From: Mesodorylaimus sp. YZB2_4
Taxonomy: Eukaryota > Nematoda > Enoplea > Dorylaimida > Dorylaimidae
Assembly (NCBI GenBank): GCA_030248295.1
Contig: JASANH010000882.1
Location: 310,001 to 374,000 of the forward strand
Direction of reading: 5' to 3'
DNA: 64,000 bases
Numbering within the stretch: the first letter of the stretch is position 1; each line of letters begins with the position of its first letter. The position numbers and the translations under genes are program-made. Below the pieces are notes generated by a model. It was not told where the DNA came from and ran no database searches. It saw only the letters and a list, made by a program, of their open reading frames with translations. Below are positions 21,701 through 32,952 of the stretch, one piece after another.

Positions 21701-24700
21701 GCTTGTTGATGTGCTGGAGAATCTGTTTCTGCTCCTTTTTCTAGCAACCAACCAACAACAATGGCACTCCTCGCGGCGCTGTAGTTGCAACTGCGACCTT
21801 CACCATCCCCATGAACGGTGGTCAGGCGCGGGCTACGACTGAAGTGCATCGTACTCCACTTAACAGAAGTTTCTCAGAGCCACAGTTCCTCGGCATGGTT
21901 CAGCCACCGTCGGTTCGATCTATGAAAAGTGTGGCAGATTTGGCGGTTCTGTAAGTATGAGTAGGGAAATTAATGATTTGCGAGGAAAACAGATCCAGGC
22001 AATAAGTGACAACCATAGGGTTGGAGGGCAATGGCGCGATCTAACGTCTGCAGCGAGTGCAAAAGTTTTCCGCCGAAAATCTAAAACTGATACCTGTGTC
22101 ACGTTGCTGTCTGACGTGACTGCGTAGGGAGAAGAGCAATCTCTAGAGGAACCGCATTAGACGAGAATTATATTACGGTCTTCGCTACACTGCATGATAT
22201 ACTGTATATTCGCGGGAGATACAAACTCTGCTGTGACACCTGCTCGTGCTCCCTACGCCCGCGCGCAGCGGAGCGTCCGAGCTCCTCCAGTTGCACGGCT
22301 CCAGTATGAATTATATGCGATTCGATGGTTCGCTCTCGTCGCGCCTTCAGGGGCCTGTAACAATCTTTTATTACCATGAGCTTTTGGCGGGAAACTTATT
22401 TTAAATATGGCAGGCGACTTAGGGTGGATAATGTGACGCTGGCTGCCTGTAAACATTGGCGTCGTCTGCTGAAGTGAAGCGTGTCATTGGTTTTTAGGAG
22501 CCCAGCCACAGCCCCTACGAATGGCCGTCGTCATACTTTCTTGCAAAAGACATCGTTCAAAGCCGAATATTGCGACCATTGCGACAGACGATTCGCTTTT
22601 GCTGGAGCAATGTGGCGCTGCGAGGGTAAGTGGGCTGACAGACTAGGGAGACTGCAGTACGCTTTGTATTTCCTCAATTTCATTCTCTGGAGCTTTGGCT
22701 GTTGTAACTTTCTGTCTCTTCCTGCTCCGTCATCTTGGATCATGTTAAGTTAGTCTCTTTATCAGTCTTTCCAAAAAACCACCATCTGCGATTCCGACCT
22801 AAAATTCTGGAAAACTTTTCTCCACACCTGGTTCGCGGTCATACTCTCAGCATGCATGCAGTGTCGATTCCAAACGGCGAATATGTACTGGGAATATTAG
22901 CTCAGGGTAAACCCAGATCTCGCAGTAATCTCCAGTAAAGCCCATGGTGTTTCAGTAAATCCATGGAATGCGCAAAGTAAATCTGGTTTATTCAATAGTG
23001 TGAGGCTAGCTACTGTACGTTAGACGCTGATGTGTAATGGTACTTCCATCTTTGCCCTTACCGTTAGGCATAGGGTGCAGAGTGTAACATGTGCCTGGAG
23101 CCGGCAGTGTGCCCATCGATTGGCACAAGTGGAACGTAGTCAACCTCTCGGGTTGATGTTTCACAAGTCTTACGATTAGACTACTATACTGCAAGTGTCG
23201 GAGACTGCTGCTCTGAGTTTTATGCGGAGTGCGAAAGCTCCCCGCGGCACCACCTAGGATTCGTCCGACGGGAGTCAGGCGCCTAAACTCAGGAGGCGAC
23301 ACCAGGCAGGACGTAGGTGATGGGCGCGTGTTACAAGAGAGCGAAAAGGGAAGAAAATGCAGTTAACAAAGGCGGAGTACAAAATGTCTCTGGCAACATA
23401 TGTACAGCTTTTCATAAAAATTTCTGGCGGGAAACTAAGTCTTAACAATTTCCGACGATAGAATTGGCCTTTTGTCCGTTCTCAACTTTACTGAACCACA
23501 TTTGCAGTTTGCAAGATGCAATGTCATTCGGAATGTCGAGAATATGCAGTTCTGCCTTGCATCGCTCGTGGAACACCGTTGGCCAAGAATCAGCGCGGAA
23601 TACTGGCTGATTTCGTACCACGGGACCCACCTATGGTTCCAAACGTTGTGGTTCATTGCGTCAATGAAATCGAACGCCGTGGATTGACCAGTGTTGGATT
23701 GTATCGGGTGCCTGGGTAAGTCGATTTCTTGTGGCTTCCTGCTGACGATGAGTCCCAAAAATGGTAGCAGAGAGACTGAATAATGGGTTTTTAGGCCAGT
23801 ATGAAAACCACACCCAACTTCAGTTACCCAGTCACCCGCGTTCTTTGAGTTAGACACACACACTGACTGTTGTTCACCTGAACACCAAGTATAGGCAATG
23901 GGGGATAGGCGGGGTACCCCCCCCGGTTGGGCTGGCCTCCTGGCTGAACGCTTCCTCTCAACCACCCCATCCCTGCTCCCCACCTCAGGTCCAGCAGGAA
24001 GGAAGCAAAAGTGATCAAATTGTATCTGGGCTGGAGCAAGACCTGACCTGACTGCACCAAGCCCTGGCCTCCAAGCTTAGGCCGACTGCCCAGCCAGCCC
24101 ACAGTGCTGTATGCAAACAGTCATACAACTCACTCACTCGACCCGAACCTGACCTGGCCTGACCTATCTCTTGCGCGATCAGGTCAGGCTTTAGCGATCT
24201 GATCTCTACCTCCTTCCCGAAACCCCCCACCTAACCCAGCCGACCTTGCCCTTACTTGCTGAACACTCATGACAGCGCGCGCTTCTACTTCTGATCATAA
24301 TGGAAAAAATCTTTTCAGATCGGAAGCCGACGTAAATGACTTACTCGAACGATTTTTGTTTGGACGTGGAATTCCAAATTTGGTAAGCATTTCAGTTAGT
24401 TTTCTGCATTTTTGTCACCCGTTATTTTTTAGCGCCTGGTCCTGGACATCAACGTAATCGCAGGATGCATAAAAAAATTTTTGCAACAATTACGGGAACC
24501 TCTGATTCCGATGTCATCTTGGCACGAATTCGTTAAGCCGGCTTGCATGGGAGACTCGAGAATGCGCGAAATCGTGGCCTTGCTGCATCAAGCTATTATT
24601 GATTTGCCCCAACCAAACAGGGACACCCTGGCCTTTTTGATTATTCATTTGCAAAGGTACGATTCAGCAAAAACCAGCTAGAAATACTGTTGATTCGCCA

Positions 24701-25802
24701 GGAAAATTAAAAATTACCGTACTTAATTTTTTAAACTTCGAGATAAAATTTGAATTAAAAAATGGCGGGAAATTACCCCTCCTGCATCCAGACTTCTATA
24801 GAGAGCGCCTCCGCTAGCTCTGAAGCGTGTAGGACAGTCATGCTCAGATACATGGTCACTGTAACCCAAGCCCCTCTTCTCCAAGATATGTGCCGACATA
24901 CGTAGCTACTGTAAATGCTAAAATTAGAGTACGTAATAGGCTGACATCTGCATTATTTTTAGAGTAGCCGAATGCTCCAGCGATAATAAAATGTCGGTTC
25001 CCAACTTGGCCAAAGTATTCGGCCCCACTGTGGTCGGCTACTCCACTTCCTCGGTCGACTTACAGCAAGGACTTAATGAAACGCCGAAACAGGAAGCGGT
25101 AAGACCATTTATGGGCGGCAAGTGACCGCCTGGTTGCTGCAGGGTCAGTGAACGGCGGCTGTCATGGCTGGTTTGTTAGCCTGGGTACAACTGTAGCGGT
25201 CAAAGAGCGCAATGAAATTGATCCTTTGGCTGAGTGATTCATCTTTCATGCCCCGGGGTCGTTAAATTAGGATAGGCAAGATCTCAAATTTGGGTCCCCT
25301 GGGGGCTGGGTATGGTTGGTAGTCACAGACATGGCGGAACAGCGAGTAACACGCTGTCTTGCCTGATATGCGTCCCAGTCGATGATAAGCGAGGATCCGC
25401 CAATAAGTCCCATACCCTGCAGGAAAAGGTCACGAATCGGCGCTTCACTGAAAGCGCCCAAGAAAGGTCAATGAAAAAGTACAGAGTGTTGCAGGTGATG
25501 AAACTCTTACTGGAACTAGCACCCGAATACTGGGGCCATTTCTTGGCCAACAGCGAATATACGCCTCTGATCGGCAGCGCAGCTGGTGGTGACGTGATTG
25601 GTCAGGATCAGAAAACACCAGGTAAGTACCCCCCCCCCCCGCACTTTTGTGCCCCTGTTACTTATGAGACCCACTGTCCGCAGGCATCAGTACGAACAAC
25701 CTGGGTCCACTTGGTTCCACTGCCACTTACTCAGGCACTCCTAAATCAGCAACATATAAAACTCGTGGGCAAAAGAAGTTCTTCAACCCACCATGGAAAT
25801 GA
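15717..25802 (+). CDS. cyk-4 (RACGAP1): MgcRacGAP / CYK-4, centralspindlin Rho-family GTPase-activating protein
   Basis: Fourteen exons join in phase with canonical GT-AG introns: 15717-15789, 15851-16013, 16070-16130, 21190-21296, 21364-21486, 21547-21673, 21745-21950, 22498-22625, 23508-23715, 24319-24382, 24433-24656, 24963-25098, 25495-25621 and 25684-25802. They encode 621 residues; human RACGAP1 has 632. Residues ~1-130 form the coiled coil that binds the kinesin-6 partner in centralspindlin. A complete zinc-binding C1 domain has H299, C312, C315, C328, C331, H336, C339 and C347. The RhoGAP domain follows (~360-570): HCVNEIERRGLTSVGLYR carries the arginine finger R396, and LPQPNRDTLAFLIIHLQR and NLAKVFGPTVVG are conserved core motifs. 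The C-terminus KKFFNPPWK resembles the human end. The family acts at the spindle midzone and cleavage furrow during cytokinesis. The third intron (5.06 kb) contains a separate receptor gene. Confidence 0.95.
16776..17717 (+). CDS. Nematode serpentine receptor (srsx-like 7TM GPCR), nested in a cyk-4 intron
   Basis: A single-exon ORF of 313 residues runs from ATG 16776 (the frame is open from 16707) to TAA. It has an N-linked site near the start (NLT) and seven hydrophobic segments at about residues 25-45, 50-75, 93-118, 132-152, 180-203, 223-245 and 260-280. LAIDRLLCIGAPLYYR follows TM3 in the position of the DRY motif, and cysteines near 91 and 165 can form the conserved TM3-loop disulfide. 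The pattern LSNILIIFTIILSKPLHSKSQF fits the start of srsx/rhodopsin-like chemoreceptors. It lies on the same strand as cyk-4 within intron 3, so it needs its own promoter. A chemosensory role is likely from the family; the ligand is unknown. Confidence 0.78.
   Translation: MSNLTLNEMSLRTLAIQSPNHLSSPLSPLAILSNILIIFTIILSKPLHSKSQFIILSHCISEITFSLAMFGTGLQRYLAYWRAIPESSSQLICITKQMPLLLTAIGVKKFLLALAIDRLLCIGAPLYYRSKLSVWYVLAVNFVCWGWSILQTAVAYGKYDPRTEFPVCTYPTTFDRTYVLFTTIESHLLSCLTIALYVAAAGSLVYRFKRSNLLNIAQKREWRRQMELDVFVSISIIGLLYFLTDGSVLAITTYVKAKFSVEYVLKLGPAVTVFLIGRSCSHLLVYTRLNYLFREAFLKIFWRVNNSVTPLQM
17718..19384. other. Remainder of cyk-4 intron 3, part 1: no recognised gene
   Basis: The 18490-19060 stretch is GC-balanced and purine-rich (GAGAGGAGCG, GAGAGAGACTG) and could be part of a retroelement LTR, but neither terminal duplication nor coding remnant is visible. 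Confidence 0.3.
19385..19600. repeat. Direct repeat of a ~40 bp GC-rich unit with C-tract
   Basis: The unit CCTGTCCCGCCCGGC then AGG(G/T)TGTGCAGGT occurs at about 19396-19433 and again at 19507-19537. A C14 tract (19448-19461) and A/T-rich spacers separate them. It is intronic and its function is unknown. Confidence 0.55.
20090..20440. repeat. Diverged copy of the GTTGATGTTTCAGCCGTA foldback family
   Basis: CTGGCAGGCGTAGGAGAGAA, GGTGGGACAAAC and ACGGCTGAAACATCAACCC...GCCAGGGGAAAG match the right half of the intact copy at 45880-46185. It lies inside cyk-4 intron 3. Confidence 0.5.
20520..20880 (+). repeat. tRNA-related SINE-like unit
   Basis: A Pol III B-box-like GGTTCGATCCC occurs at 20708-20718, downstream of a GTTGGTAGAGGGTGG segment, in a unit with CACGCCAGGCCGTGGGTGAC and GGATGGAAGCC blocks related to the repeat at 33978-34330. 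No full tRNA cloverleaf can be drawn. Confidence 0.4.
23060..24260. other. Repeat-rich stretch around cyk-4 exon 9
   Basis: A partial foldback-family arm (TCAACCTCTCGGGTTGATGTTTCA, 23137-23160) lies before exon 9 (23508-23715). After it, 23830-24240 is filled with CCTGACCTG/AGGTCAGG-type short repeats and a C-tract. No other gene is seen. Confidence 0.4.
25622..25683 (+). other. 62 bp last intron of cyk-4 with a C-tract
   Basis: The intron begins GTAAGTACC and ends GTCCGCAG, and contains a run of about 12 C. It separates the GAP-domain exon from the exon encoding the conserved tail. Confidence 0.7.
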
Positions 25803-26686
25803 AATATTGATGATTTTGGGTCAGAATTACACAAGTGATTGAGACTGGTGATCAGCACGACCTCCTATATTTTTACTCACACTGGCATATTTGTCCAGAA
25901 GCGAATTTCTTTCCTGTGCATTTAGCTATGCAATAACTGTGCAATGCTTCTTTATCATTTTACATTGCTGCAACATAAAAGTCATGACTGCGAGCGCACT
26001 TTTCTATTCGTATTGTCTCCAGCGACCGTTTTGCGACCGCAACGAAAGCGTGTGCGCAATCGTAATTGAGAAAAATCCAGACAGGGTAAGTGTATAGATG
26101 TCCACAGGGTACGATGAAAGCAAATCTTATTGCACTCGTCGTGAACAGTCAAAATCATACATCTAGCACTGTTTCACTGCCCTGACGAGGGCATTATCTC
26201 ATCACCAGGTATAATCGTAAAGCTGATTGTACTCGTAACACCACCTCTCCGGTTCATGTTCCAGCTGCAGGCCCCTTGCAGTGTTTGTCCCATCACCCTC
26301 GGCCCGTCGCATTCTCTCTCAGGCCAACAGTTGCATGCTCATACAATACGACTGCCTGCTTCCCTTCCCACCTAGCACGCACAGTGACAGAATGACCTCT
26401 ATGCGACCACATCACTGTTTTTTACCACACTATATACAGACTGCTCACAGAACCACACACTACCACCACACGGTCAATATTCACAGCGGTGCATTGAACG
26501 CAAGCACTATCTCATTCCAAGCTGAGAAAACATAGTAGGAAACACCGCTGTCTTTAGTATAAACTTATTCTCCTGGCACTTCACACAAATATCGTAGCAC
26601 TCTCATGAGTTCGATCACCAGAAGCTTCAAGCTGCGGAAAAAATATGAACCAATTGGCGCCAAAATACAATCAAAATGCGCGATGA
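25803..26686. other. Convergent intergenic region between cyk-4 and the kelch gene
   Basis: Holds both 3' UTRs in 0.88 kb. I see no supported gene; short ORFs are hydrophilic and unrelated to known domains. Confidence 0.45.
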
Positions 26687-29600
26687 TTAACCACTGGAAT
26701 CGGCTCGAGGTGCGCTAATTTTATTTGGATGAGTTACAGCCATCAATTCCCATCTGAAACAAAATAACAATGACGCGTTACTAAAACTCTATATGCCCCT
26801 CAAGCAGAACAGAGCGTACACATGACGCATGTCCTCCTTCATTTGCATTTACGCCTAGGACACTCTCTCTCACCATTCCTTGTCTCCCCTCCAGCATGTT
26901 TCTAAGCACCAGCCCACAACAACTAGTCAAGCACTCACTTCAAATCCGCAGGCAACGAGTCCAATTGAGTATGCAAACGACCATCATTGACCACTTTCGT
27001 CATTGCAAGTGTCTTCAACGAAGGTGCTAAACATACAAAGCTTATGGTAGACTGACTCAGATTCACTGGTGACACTTGTACTTGTGACTCTCTATCATGC
27101 CCTAAGCGCTCATGCCAATGCTGAATTTACAATTTTACAGCCTCCACGTTTCTCCTATCTGCAGTACACTAGCACTGACATAGTCCTTCTATCTCATCTC
27201 TGCCGTCGAGAACAAGTTGACTCTAGTTCGTAGCTCGTGGCTGTGAGTACATTTCCACCTGTAAACAGCCTAGACACTGATAAGATGCTTGGCTTGTTCT
27301 CAAAAGCAGACAGTTTTGCGCGCAAAAAACCTTAAAAACCTTGAAAAAATACCTTACCCATGTCTAAGACGTAAAGATCAGAATGATCGACTAAATTACG
27401 CTCTGGCCACAGTGGGTCATTCAAATTGAGAACCGGGCTATCGACTAAAGGACTGCAAAAAAACATTTTTTAGTGCAGCCCTTTTCGTAAGGACAGGGTA
27501 GCCACACTCATGAACCTAAAAACCTAAAAGTGTCTCAGCGTGATTTCCAGCAGACTGTGCGCTCTTATTTGGTTCATTCTTCACACCCTTCAATTAAAAA
27601 CCGTCGCCTTTCCATCCCCAGCCCAGCTGAGTCTATTATCTCCCCCTCATCCCTACCTTGTTCCACCAAACAAAAACAGTTTCGATCCGTTCACAACGCA
27701 GCATTGACGGCGTCTCGGCTTCGGGCCTAAGCCAAGAGGCTTCAGGCGATACCATTTCGATTCGGCTAAATATAGACAAATTTAATTTGTTATTGTCATC
27801 CTATTTCCCGACTAGAGCAATTTCCAGGTTTAGAACCTCTAACGCACATACGAATATATCATGGCTCTATCCTAGCTGGAAAACGTTAAGCCCTCTGGTT
27901 GATGTTTCAGCCACCTCGATACAGGCGCCCCCCCCCGGTCACTGCGAGTTGCAGTTCGATAACCTCAGGTCCGGAGCGCGGTTCAGCCCCACCTAAGATA
28001 ATGGATTTGTAGAAACCCAATTAACGATCGCTTATAGGTGCTGCAATTAAATGTCTATAAGGAAAAAGGGACGCCCATTTTTTGTTGCGAATAAGAAAAA
28101 AAAATCAATTTATAAAAATGGCGGGAAAATTTGCACAAACCAAGCATGCAAGCTATTCCACTCAACGCCCTCGCTGGAAAGTGTCAATCTAACCAGGGAT
28201 AGCAAAGGTGGCACCGCGCAACGAGATCACCAGACCACACCACCATTTACCTGGATCGTATTTCAGCAGATCGTTAAAATGGCGATTGTCATTGCCATTA
28301 AAGCCTCCAAAAACATACAAGCACCCTTTGTACTCCCCTAAAACAAACGTGCCACCGTCATTACTAAAAAATCAGTCTCTCCATCTACTTACAAGCTGAA
28401 TGACTTCTCCTTCCCGACGGCTTATTATCACCACTCCGATTGACCGTCGGTGTATACCACGTAGAGTCGGACAGATCCAAATATTTCAAATGATCATAAT
28501 AGATTTCCTTATTCGAATGGAACTGTCCCAGATGATCAGAACGACCACCAAACACGTACATTTTCGATCCAATTGCAGTCGCCGTGTGGAAATCACGCCA
28601 CTGCGGTGGAACACCCTACAAAATTGCGGTGGAAATTATAACCACATATTTTCATACAAAATGGCATTCTTTGCCGAGCCTTCGACAGCACTGCAACAGT
28701 CACAGTCAGTTCCCTCCTGGGATCAAAAACCTTAAAACCATACTACGGCTATTTAGTTCCTTGCGATGCGTCTCTCGAAGCAGGTCATCTCGGCGCCGAC
28801 GTTTAGGCGCAGGGTCATTTTGGCGCCCCACAAGCAAAAAGCGGTCTTTTGGGCATCTGGAAACCGGGGACCATTTTCACAGCCGGTAGATGCGTGTTAA
28901 CTTTAGGACGTGTCTTAGGGCAAAAAGTAGCCACTGGTGTTTTCAATTTTTCAGGTCCAGGCCATTAGTACTTTTATTAGCTTCCGAGCATAAAGCTAAA
29001 AACTATGACATACAGTACACTAAATTGCAGGCCAGTGAAGGGGCAGTTGCGCGCTAAACCCGGCAAATACTTAATTGGACCTTGGGCGAGGTCCAATTAT
29101 TGAGGGCGATTGATTGGACGAGGCTCATACTGAGTCGAATTATGAGCCTCGTACAGTCGTTCGCCCAAGGTCCAATGGTCAAGTATTTGCGTGGCTCAGC
29201 ACACAGCTTTCAAATAGACCAACTTACTATACTGTATGTTATCAGTTTTTGTTTCTTCCTTAAAAACTAATAAAATTCTAGCATCGACCGATCCGGCCGC
29301 GCCGATCCAGCTGCTGGATCGACCAGATAGGCGACTAAAATTTCTTGTGCTCTGTTCACTGGAAAATGATAAGGTGTGGCACACTATATAATGAGAAAAT
29401 CCCGTTTTTCTCTCACATCTGCATTTAATCCCACTTTTGGCGCTGATTAATTCTCCTGGGTCCTTTGGAGTGGTCTGACAGAGTGACGGCGAGGAAACAG
29501 AGCAAGTTCGTGCCAGGCAGTGCCAAACACGTCATCCCCACCAATATTTCATTTTTTGAAGCGGATTGGATCGGGATTGGGATCTAGGCCTCGGGTAGGA

Positions 29601-32600
29601 TCGGTTGATGCTGGAATTAAAGTGATAATGCCCAGGCCCTGAAAAACCCAGTAGCCGCTTTTCGCAGCAAGGCATGTCCTGCAGTTGAAAGGCACCTCAC
29701 CGATTGTGAAAATGGTCCCCGGTTTCCGAATGCCCAAAAGACCGCTTTTTGCTTGTGGGGCGCCAAAATGACCCAGCGCCTAAACGTGGGCGCCGAGATG
29801 ACCCGCCGCCTAAGCATCGGCGCCGAAACGTACGCGCCTAATCGGCGGCGCCGAAACGTTATGGACCGTGCATCTCTACCGATTTACAAATGACCATAGA
29901 TCTGCTAACATCAGGTAACACAACCCACTTTCATCTGACTGCGAGGACAAGGGCTGGTCCATGGCCTACGGGGTAGCCGTCTGTCAACGCCAGGCTACCT
30001 GTTCTCGGCGAGTGTTCGAGACCCAGCTGATTAAATCATTTCTTGCATGCGACACTTCATCCTCAAATGCGCATACCTACCTATGTTCGGTAATGCGGCT
30101 AAACATGGAACACGAAAGAGCACAGTATTTCCAGCCCTAGCGTACCAGTCGCCCGTCCAAAAAGCACCCCCAGCTTACCATTGTCCTTAATTCCGTCCAT
30201 TTCAAATTCCGGAAATCGAATAGATAGGTTTCGTTGGAGAATCTTTGAAATTCTTCTTCGAATCCACCAAATACCACCATTTGATCTTCACTGGCGCCCA
30301 TCAAACACGCGGAATGTCCATCACGAGCCGGCGGCGTTATACCGGACGTTTGTATCGATGTCCACGAATTTGTGCATGGGTCGAATTCATACAAAATATC
30401 GCACGCTCCATCGCCATCATTGCGTCCACCCCAGATATAGGCTCGGCCCCGATAATTCACCACTGTATGTCCGTAACGTTGATACGGCGCCACGTAATAT
30501 TGAGGCGATGTCCGAGAAGGCAGTGGCACTGCGCGCCAACGGTAAGTGGCTGCAAAGCAATCAAGTAAAGTCATCACCAACTCGACAACGCATCATCATA
30601 TTTTTCCATTACTGTATTGAGTTGTAGACAAGGTCTGCATGCAGGCGGGGGTGATTTGCATATATGCAAATTTTGCGATAATTTCTTACTCAAGCTTTTT
30701 TAACAAAAGGAACAATATTAGTAGCTGCATTTTAAAGAGAGTTCGAAAGTGACGCCATGAAAACGATAACTCATTCGCCTTTCGCTGAATTCGTCATCTA
30801 ATAGGTGAGCATGCTTTTTCATCAGCTGCAGGTAGGGATCTCCTCCTAGAAATCCTAGACGTCGGGGAAAAAACATGCACGAGACTTCCCTTGATTGCTT
30901 TTTTGCTGACCAAGCCTGTGATGTTACTGTACCTCTTACTACCCTGAATTGCATTGCATCCGTCAAGGCGACAATGGGTGCTGTAACCCGAGTCGTGGCC
31001 TAGCGGGTTGAGGCGTCCGCCTCTCATGCTCGGTGCAAGGTTACAGGGAGGGTTCGACTCCCGCCTCGGTAAAAAGTTATTGTGAAATGTGTGTTCCTGA
31101 GGCCTCGAGTGCGGTGTATGGTGTTTGGCTACAAAGTATGACATGACAGCTCGCCTTAGACGACTAAAAAAGTTGATGATGAGACGAATCACCCTTCTCC
31201 CCCAGGCCCCCACCCCTGGGATCTCGTGGAAAACAACATCACCACGCTTCCCACCCCTAAAGTCTGATAAAAAAAATGTTTACCCCATCCCTTATAAACC
31301 TCTAGCAGGTGCCATTATCGGATGTTGTGGAAAACAACCTCTCCATTAAAATAAGTTTTTAAAAAGCGGAAAATTAGAAAATATGCGAAGTACTCCAGTA
31401 TTGTACCGACGTTGCCCATACACATGGTGCGACCATAGCAAACATAAACACACCTTATGGTCCTATCCCACCTGCCGGTTAGCAACATGTAAAACTCACA
31501 AATTCGTCATGAATTTTGGCCAACTCCACCCCCAAATGTTTGTACATGACTTTCAGTACTGACCCTGTTTTTTTTTTCTGGGAGTAGTTTAATCTAACAT
31601 TACATTCCTCACACTCTTTTACATACGGTTGTTGCGCAAACACGCCTATCCAATAAGGTGTCCCTGTGAATAGTGTGCCAACCGTGTCAAACTTTCCATG
31701 CCTTCATTCTAACCTGAGCCAATTTCGGAAGAAGAAAATACGTTTTAACAAGAAAAAGATCCTGTATTTAACTGTAGCTCTTTCCCACCTCAGTCAAATA
31801 AACAACTGCGAAACGTGATGCTGGCCACGAAATAGTGCGTGGAAAAAGAAAATTTCGAAAACTAGACATCATGCGCGCGATCATTGAGTAGAGTGGGGTC
31901 CCTGAAGAATGAACTACGGCGATTACGTAGTCTACAAGACACTACACACCAACAGCAGATGCCTCCCATCAACTAATCAGTCCTGTGAAATCACCATATA
32001 ACGTTTAGGCAACAAAAGTCAAGAACGGAAAGACTAAAAAGTGTTGAAAATTTGGACTTAACAATTCCTACCAAAACGCATTCTTATTCAGTAAGCTCTG
32101 GTTTCAATCTTCTTCGTAAATTACGCAGGCACGAAACCACGTGCAGATGACTTGCGTCATACAGAGCGTCTGTCTGCTATGTTTAGGCCCCCTACGAAAG
32201 TACGTAAATAAGGCGCGTAACTCGAGTCGATAGGTCTTACAACGGACATAGATAAGCTGTTTCAAAGGCGCGTATAATAATAAAACGAGCCAACACCCAC
32301 GTTCGAGAATCGTCTCATAAGACACTGCTAAGGAGATGAACAAAGAAAACATATACAAGGTACACCTGGTGCAATGTGGTACGCAGAAAACAACCCAGGT
32401 TATCTATTATCTAGAAGAAACTAAGTTTAGCTAATAGTCAGTCAGACGAACTAATTGTCGATTAAAAAGGCTATTTTACTTCGAAACTGACTGTAAGCTC
32501 GAACAGCTCAGCAAAAACAAAAGAAACTTGTGATAGGAAGGCACTCATCCATTTCCACTGGAAACAGAAATTCGCAGTTTTTAAGAGAGTAGGAGAAACT

Positions 32601-32952
32601 TTGCGAATGCAGCCAGCAATAGTATGGAATTGCACGGGTATGTAGAGGATTGATTAGCATTTGCAAAGGTGCACGAAGAACCTGACCAGACACTGTGGGT
32701 GCAAGTGAATCGTCCGCGGGCGCCCTACAGTCCCTCGTCGAGGGGACCTCATCACCACTCAATCTAGGCGCACAGCAAAGAAAAGTGAAAACTGAACTCA
32801 CCAGTGTCCAAAATATGCACATCCATTGGCCTTCGTGTTTCGTAATCTTCACCCGAACAATACCCGCCAAAACTGTAAATTTTATCTCCGATCATAATCG
32901 CCGCATGATTGACTCGTCGGGGACCACCATCCAAATGCACTGTCCACTGCAT
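26687..32952 (-). CDS. klhdc3: Kelch-repeat protein of the KLHDC3 (Peas) type
   Basis: Eight exons on the minus strand join in phase with GT-AG introns: 32952-32802, 30549-30179, 28615-28393, 28337-28251, 27765-27657, 27452-27358, 27026-26939 and 26753-26687. They encode 396 residues; human KLHDC3 has 382. The start MQWTVHLDGGPRRVNHAA and YSFGGYCSGEDYE are near-diagnostic of KLHDC3. Kelch blades follow with the GG doublets in YIWGGRND, VVFGGFEEE, YVFGGRSD, YVFGGFNGNDNRHFNDL and LFGGT, and PRRRQCC and LVDHSDLYVLDM match the human protein closely. The end (KWELMAVTHPN...) also matches. The protein is a six-bladed beta-propeller; in mammals it is a substrate receptor for CUL2-type E3 ligase recognising C-terminal degrons and was first described in testis. 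Intron 2 (1.56 kb) and intron 1 (2.25 kb) are filled with repeats. It is divergent from the gene at 33512. Confidence 0.94.
29064..29189. repeat. 126 bp palindromic hairpin element
   Basis: CAAATACTTAATTGGACC and TTGGGCGA on the left pair with TCGCCCAAGGTCCAAT and AAGTATTTG on the right. An inner stem (ACGAGGCTCATA / ATGAGCCTCGT) makes it almost fully self-complementary. It resembles a small MITE. Confidence 0.75.
29278..29612. mobile_element. MITE family copy 1 (~335 bp, CATCGACCGATCC ends)
   Basis: It starts GCATCGACCGATCCGG and ends GGATCGGTTGATGCTGG, forming terminal inverted repeats. Internal blocks ATGAGAAAATCCCGTTT, AATCCCACTTTTGGCGCTG and GAGTGACGGCGAGGAA are shared with the copies near 42893 and 43905. 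It has no coding capacity. Confidence 0.75.
29950..30040 (+). repeat. tRNA-like (Pol III A/B box) remnant
   Basis: TGGCCTACGGGG (29962-29973) fits an A box and GTGTTCGAGACC (30012-30023) fits a B box. GCTGG at 29953 can pair with CCAGC at 30023-30027, like an acceptor stem. The anticodon arm is not convincing, so this is scored as a tRNA-derived repeat and not a tRNA gene. Confidence 0.35.
30985..31195 (+). repeat. tRNA-derived SINE-like element in klhdc3 intron 1
   Basis: It has an A box TGGCCTAGCGGG (30998-31009) and a B box GGTTCGACTCC (31051-31061) within a proper T-arm (GGGAG / CTCCC), with CCGAG...CTCGG acceptor-like pairing. A tRNA-unrelated body and a GATGATGAGA-like tail follow. The D-arm to T-arm spacing is long and the anticodon stem is imperfect, favouring a SINE head over a functional tRNA. 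Confidence 0.5.
31196..32801. other. Rest of klhdc3 intron 1
   Basis: AT-rich unique-looking DNA. No gene or strong repeat is recognised. Confidence 0.4.

Larger units (their letters stand above)
28781..29803. mobile_element. ~1 kb foldback element with ~100 bp arms, in klhdc3 intron 2
   Basis: The left arm at 28781-28880 is almost the exact reverse complement of 29703-29803; shared text includes GTGAAAATGGTCCCCGG, ACCGCTTTTTGCTTGTGGGG and CGCCAAAATGACCC. Beyond the right arm a CGGCGCCGA motif is reiterated to 29860. The interior holds a 126 bp palindrome and a complete MITE of another family, so this is a nested insertion. No transposase is seen. Confidence 0.75.

Noticed and set aside
30137-30627. 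Long plus-strand ORFs opposite klhdc3 exon 2
   Set aside because: Antisense shadow of the kelch exon at 30179-30549.
31000-31070. Functional tRNA gene at the SINE-like unit
   Set aside because: T-arm and A box are good, but the anticodon stem does not pair and spacing is abnormal.
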